Program-made: the position numbers and the translations under genes
Assembly: GCA_025454755.1 (NCBI GenBank)
Contig: JALONV010000025.1
Location: 1 to 37,489 of the forward strand
From: Bacteroidales bacterium
Lineage (GTDB): Bacteria; Bacteroidota; Bacteroidia; Bacteroidales; VadinHA17
DNA length: 37,489 nucleotides
Reading direction: 5' to 3'
Notes under the pieces: generated by a model
The model's input: the letters and a program-made list of their open reading frames with translations, nothing else
Databases searched by the model: none
Told to the model about the DNA's origin: nothing
Shown here: positions 33,723-37,489 of the stretch, piece after piece
Layout of the letters: each line of letters begins with the position of its first letter
Position numbering within the stretch: position 1 is the first letter of the stretch

Positions 33723-34685
33723 CTAAAAATACCTTGGATTTGAAGCGCTTACCCTGGATCCGAATTCATATCTGAACACAATCTCACCGGATCCTTTTGA
33801 ATATGAATTCATTCTGCCAACAGGATAGTCATAGGAGAATCCGAGCATCATCTGCTGTCCTATATTCACCTGCAGATGTCCGACAGCCACCTGCTCTGTG
33901 GTTCTCCATGATCCTCCTATCCAGATGAGATCGGCTATGATGAAGTTGCCGTTCAGATCAAGCTGGTTTATTTTTCTGCTATCATGCAGGGAAACATCAA
34001 GGAGAGCTGATGGTTTGAACTTGAAGCCCGGGGTGAATGTTATAAGCCCTCCGGCATAAACGACAATGTCATATTCGCCGAATGAATGATATGCCTGTGT
34101 ATTGCCGCTTCCGGTGCTTTTGTAAAAAAGGAAAGAGGGAACCGATACTCCTGCAAAAATACCCTTGCTGAAATAATATACCCCTGCTCCGACATTTGGA
34201 AATATATAAGAGAGCTTATTGCTGGCAGGTAAAACCGGATCAGGCAATGTGATTCCCTGCAATCCGTTATAGTCGGTGTTCGACATGTCGACACCTGCCT
34301 TAAGACCGAATGAGATCTTACCTTTTCCAAGCCTTATATGATAAGCATATATTGCATATACACTGGATGATTTTGTTATCCCGTATTGCATGAACCTGGC
34401 GTTGAGGCCAAGTGCAACCTTGTCATTTTTCATCGGGGTATGAAGAGAAACAGTCTGAAGCTGTGGGGCATCTTCAATGCCCATCCACTGCATCCTGTAA
34501 GAGATTACAGCTGAAAGCGCTTCACGCGATCCGGCGTATGCAGGATTGATCATCAGACCGTTATGCAGGTACTGACTGTAAACGGGATAACCCGGAACGA
34601 TCCTGTTTGAATCACCGGACTGACCTGATAATCTGAACTGAGACAGTGCTAAGATCAATAGTAATATATGTCCCCTTCTCCTCAC
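33723..34685 (-). CDS. PorP/SprF-family type IX secretion membrane protein
   Basis: 320 residues from a GTG at 34685. The frame is open up to 34814, but that region is the shadow of the adhesin's C-terminal domain, whereas the GTG begins a proper signal peptide (RRRGHILLLILALSQFRLSGQ) and lies one base after the adhesin stop (TAG-T-GTG). The mature protein shows the family opening YSQYLHNGLMINPAYAGSREALSA, followed by YRMQWMGIEDAPQLQ and barrel-like strands (GLNARFMQYGIT, ISFGLKAGVDMS), ending FRYEFGSRVSASNPRYF. PorP/SprF proteins sit in the outer membrane and help anchor or export T9SS type B cargo, often one per cargo gene. Here the cargo is the adhesin just upstream. Confidence 0.88.
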   Translation of the reverse strand: MRRRGHILLLILALSQFRLSGQSGDSNRIVPGYPVYSQYLHNGLMINPAYAGSREALSAVISYRMQWMGIEDAPQLQTVSLHTPMKNDKVALGLNARFMQYGITKSSSVYAIYAYHIRLGKGKISFGLKAGVDMSNTDYNGLQGITLPDPVLPASNKLSYIFPNVGAGVYYFSKGIFAGVSVPSFLFYKSTGSGNTQAYHSFGEYDIVVYAGGLITFTPGFKFKPSALLDVSLHDSRKINQLDLNGNFIIADLIWIGGSWRTTEQVAVGHLQVNIGQQMMLGFSYDYPVGRMNSYSKGSGEIVFRYEFGSRVSASNPRYF

Positions 34686-34686
34686 A

Positions 34687-37489
34687 CTATTGGCGTTTAA
34701 GTATGATGAATCCGCTTTTCCTGGAAACATTTCCGGCGACTTTTCCGGAAGTGACCTTAAGGAGATAGTAATATGTTCCTTCCGGGAGCTCAACACCTTT
34801 TGAATTCTTTCCATCCCAGTTCACCCACTCAGAATTTCCCTCCTTATTTGAAGTTGAGAACACCAATGTTCCGGCTCCGTTAAGTATTGTAAGTTCAATG
34901 GTCTGTGTCACAAAATCAAGCCCGGTGATTATCAGCGTGTCGTTGATGGCATCGTTGTTCGGTGAGATAAGCTCCGGAATAACAGGTTTCGAGACCACAA
35001 AGGTTATCAGGTCGTTGAGTGTACATCTTCCGTTTGTGACAGTCCACTTAAATGTATTTGTTCCTATCGACAAGCCAGTTATATAGGTTGAATCCTTGTC
35101 AGGGAATTCAAAATCACCTGAACCGGTTTCGACACTCCATAAACCTGTTTCGAATGGCATCAGGTCAGTGGCATTCACCATTGTGGCATTGTCGAACGAC
35201 ATGATATCTTCACCAGTGCCTGCATCAACAGGATCGATCCTGTTGTCGAACGTTATTGTCACTGAATCTTTTGACGCACAGATCCCGTTAAGCTCTGCCC
35301 AGTAAAACTTATGTGAAACGCTGGCTGTTGTGAATGATGAATCAATGGCAACAGTGGCATTGTAAAGAGATGTATTTCCGCTGAGGAGAGCCGAGGGGAA
35401 TGTCCAGGTTCCGGTTCCGTCGCTTGGCACTGCCCTGAGGGTATAAACCGGCCCGCATATCTCATCATCAGGACCGGCATTTGTGACAGGAACCCTGTAA
35501 ACATTAGCTTTTCTTGTGCCGTTAAGTCCAGCCGGAACAGCAGAACATCCATTAGCATCAATAAGAGAAGAAAGGGAATAAATAAATGTCTGCATTGCAC
35601 TGCCTGCTGAAGGAACACGGCTGATAGTGTATTTGCCTGAGGAAATATTATTTACAGTTACAGGTGTTGAGTTTTCATTATAGACAAGATTCCAGTTTTT
35701 AGCACCTGATAGGGTAACTTTTAGCTTCACTTCGGATCCATTGCAGATAGTAGTATCAGTAACAGAAGTTACCGTTGCTGCCGGAAGTTTAACAGTGTCA
35801 ATTACAGCTACTGCAGATGTATCAATGCAGCAATCGAATGGACCCGATCTTATTATCCTCCTGTACCATTTCTGTTTTACCAGGCTTACAGTATGAGTAT
35901 AATTCTGGGAGGCTGCTCCCGGGATAATTGCCCAGGGGCTGCCCGAGATGCTGTCCTGCCATATCCATGTAGGGCTGCCTCCCGCACCCCCTGTAAGAGG
36001 TGAACCGGTTATAGGATTCGGAAGTGTGTTAAAGCATACTTCAGGTTTATCCGGAGTGATTGTGTTTGCCGTTATCGAAGGAAGCACAGTTATTTTTGAT
36101 GCATTGCTGAATGTCTTACACGCTCCTGAGATTACTTCCCTCCTGTATGAAGTTGTTGTGGAAAGCGCCGGGGGATCATAATTTTTTAAGGTCCCTGAAG
36201 CTGATATGGAAACATTGTTCGAACTGAAATTATCAGTCGAGGAGTACCATTGATATGCAAAGATGCCATTTCCGCCTACCGGGAGCTTCCCTCTCAGCTT
36301 TTTGGGATTAGCTCCGTTACATATTGTTGTATCAGCTTCGGTAATGTTATTGGTTATCGGATCGTGAACTTTGATAATTATCTTATTACTGGTATTCGTG
36401 CATTTTGATGAGGTTACAATCCTCCGGTACCATGTAGTGTCGGTGAGTGCAGGCGGAACATATGGTGAATTTGCAGTGACAGTTGAAAGTGTCGTCCAGG
36501 TTGCGGTTTTCGAGCTGTCCTGCCACTGGTACTGATAGTTTATATGATCTCCCTGTGTAGGCTGAGCGCCGGTCAGATTAGCAGGAGTATCGCCTGAACA
36601 AATAGTCTGGTCAGCTGAAATGGTATTGCTTTTAATTTTATGCCAGCGGGTGAGGAGAACAGGAGCTGTTTTGCTGACACAAACGCTGTCGGGTCCGGAA
36701 TAGACAACCCTTCTGAAATAAATCTGTTCTTTTACCGCAAATTTCGAAGTGTCGGGAACATAGGTTGCAGCTATGTCTGCAACTGCAGTAGATTGGAATA
36801 TTACCGAAGTAACGCTGTCCTGCCACTGATAATCATAATTTCCGGTCTGACCGTTCACCGGAGCAGATGCCCTGAGCTTGTTGAAAATTGTTCCTTCGCA
36901 GATCACAGTATCAGCGCTGAGCATAGTATTGCCTGTAATTGAAGGCAATACTGTTATTTTCACCGACGAGCTGTAATTGACGCACCGCCCTGATGTAATC
37001 TTTCGCTGGTAGTAAGTTGTAGAGGTAAGTGATGGCGGATCATACGATGCACTATTTGATGTTCCTGTGGCATTTGCAGAGGTTGGCCAGTTAAGATTAT
37101 CAAGGTTCTGAAGCCACTGGTACTGATACCAGCCGTTGCCGTTTGACGGACCGGTGTTTAGCGGTCCTAAGATCAAAGGATTCTGTCCGTAGCAGATGGT
37201 GGTATCTTTCCCAACCAGGTTTCCGGTTATTGCCGGAGTTACATTTATCTGCACCCATTTGCTGGTATCGGTAAGTGATGTGCCTTCATCCTTTACTATT
37301 CTCCTTATCCAGAATGTATCTGCTTCCGCTGCAGCGGGAGTATAATCCTTTGATGTTGCTCCCCCAATAAGAGAGGGGGCTGCTGCCAGGTCATAACTTT
37401 TCTGCCATTTATATGAATATGTACCTGAGCCGCCAACAGGCAGAGTACCTGTAATCAGTTTGGGAATATCAGTTGAACAGATTGAGTCG
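34687..37489 (-). CDS. Large repeat adhesin with gliding-motility (T9SS type B) C-terminal domain, 5' end outside window
   Basis: At least 934 residues; the frame is open to base 37489 with no stop, so the N-terminus is missing. A GTG at 37254 is internal, not a start. From the N-terminal side: six Ig-like repeats of about 93-101 residues (see repeat entry), then further beta-rich domains (about 35020-35780) with TVTNGRC-type and NAGPDDEICG segments, and a C-terminal domain (34690-34968) with SPNNDAINDTLIITGLD, WVNWDGKNSKGVELPEGTYYY and FIILKR. This last part is the CHU_C / gliding-motility-associated C-terminal domain, the sorting signal for type IX secretion type B cargo. I infer a surface adhesin. 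It is the first gene of the right-hand operon, with PorP/SprF one base after its stop. Confidence 0.9.
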   Translation of the reverse strand, partial: DSICSTDIPKLITGTLPVGGSGTYSYKWQKSYDLAAAPSLIGGATSKDYTPAAAEADTFWIRRIVKDEGTSLTDTSKWVQINVTPAITGNLVGKDTTICYGQNPLILGPLNTGPSNGNGWYQYQWLQNLDNLNWPTSANATGTSNSASYDPPSLTSTTYYQRKITSGRCVNYSSSVKITVLPSITGNTMLSADTVICEGTIFNKLRASAPVNGQTGNYDYQWQDSVTSVIFQSTAVADIAATYVPDTSKFAVKEQIYFRRVVYSGPDSVCVSKTAPVLLTRWHKIKSNTISADQTICSGDTPANLTGAQPTQGDHINYQYQWQDSSKTATWTTLSTVTANSPYVPPALTDTTWYRRIVTSSKCTNTSNKIIIKVHDPITNNITEADTTICNGANPKKLRGKLPVGGNGIFAYQWYSSTDNFSSNNVSISASGTLKNYDPPALSTTTSYRREVISGACKTFSNASKITVLPSITANTITPDKPEVCFNTLPNPITGSPLTGGAGGSPTWIWQDSISGSPWAIIPGAASQNYTHTVSLVKQKWYRRIIRSGPFDCCIDTSAVAVIDTVKLPAATVTSVTDTTICNGSEVKLKVTLSGAKNWNLVYNENSTPVTVNNISSGKYTISRVPSAGSAMQTFIYSLSSLIDANGCSAVPAGLNGTRKANVYRVPVTNAGPDDEICGPVYTLRAVPSDGTGTWTFPSALLSGNTSLYNATVAIDSSFTTASVSHKFYWAELNGICASKDSVTITFDNRIDPVDAGTGEDIMSFDNATMVNATDLMPFETGLWSVETGSGDFEFPDKDSTYITGLSIGTNTFKWTVTNGRCTLNDLITFVVSKPVIPELISPNNDAINDTLIITGLDFVTQTIELTILNGAGTLVFSTSNKEGNSEWVNWDGKNSKGVELPEGTYYYLLKVTSGKVAGNVSRKSGFIILKRQ
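35779..37489 (-). repeat. Six Ig-like repeat units in the adhesin
   Basis: Unit starts (minus strand) are at 37221, 36930, 36627, 36348 and 36066, with an incomplete unit before 37221. Each runs from an N-x-I-x-x-D-x-T-I-C-x-G opening through a YQYQW core to a YYRR-x-V-x-S-G ending, about 93-101 residues. Units at 37221, 36627 and 36348 close with a single Cys (SGRC, SSKC, SGAC); those at 36930 and 36066 have SGPDSVC and SGPFDCC. The Cys pair in each unit could form a disulfide. Confidence 0.85.

Noticed and set aside
37252-37254. GTG as start of the adhesin
   Set aside because: The frame remains open with no stop to the window end and the upstream sequence continues a repeat unit, so the start is outside the window.

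Overview
The window looks like chromosomal DNA from a Bacteroidota bacterium. The signs are a SusC/RagA-type TonB-dependent receptor, a fused SecDF, a TIGR02757 protein, a PorP/SprF-like protein beside a protein with a gliding-motility (type IX secretion, type B) C-terminal domain, and several upstream matches to the Bacteroidota -7 promoter element TAnnTTTG. No rRNA, tRNA, CRISPR array, transposase or phage module was seen. All assignments come from reading the sequence; no database search was run.

Layout. 1-1365 (-) is the N-terminal part of a SusC receptor cut by the left edge. 1967-6451 is a run of small secreted or cell-envelope genes: a lipoprotein (+), a GreA/GreB-like factor (-), an outer-membrane protein with a long Pro/Gln linker and a phage-tail-like domain, a Gln/Thr-rich secreted protein, a barrel protein and a 49-residue secreted ORF. 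6481-9090 is mutS. 9326-10609 (+) is a saccharopine dehydrogenase-family gene, followed by a C-rich inverted-repeat element and the trmN6 / TIGR02757 pair (-). 12456-13673 (+) is a stand-alone AAA/DUF4143 ATPase. 13853-14902 (-) is a tatA-lolD pair, and 15045-18002 (-) is secDF.

18003-18471 is a gene-free gap holding a nested inverted-repeat (MITE-like) element. 18472-22902 (-) is an efflux operon (adaptor, MacB-type permease, TolC-type channel) with no ATPase gene of its own. 23063-24442 (-) is glmM, divergent from the rluB-era-der ribosome-biogenesis operon and a lipoprotein (+), 24537-28066.

The right end, 28076-37489 (-), is one tightly packed five-gene unit: a large repeat adhesin with a type B sorting domain (5' end outside the window), a PorP/SprF-like protein, a PD40/PKD repeat protein, an unrecognised exported protein, and a membrane sensor with a beta-propeller ectodomain and a SpoIIE/PP2C phosphatase output. 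Gaps are 1 to 29 nt and the last pair overlaps as ATGA. This is the best candidate for an interesting system: a surface adhesin and its outer-membrane partner expressed together with a sensor-phosphatase. Parts of this arrangement are known in Bacteroidota; the role of the sensor and of the unknown protein in it is inference.
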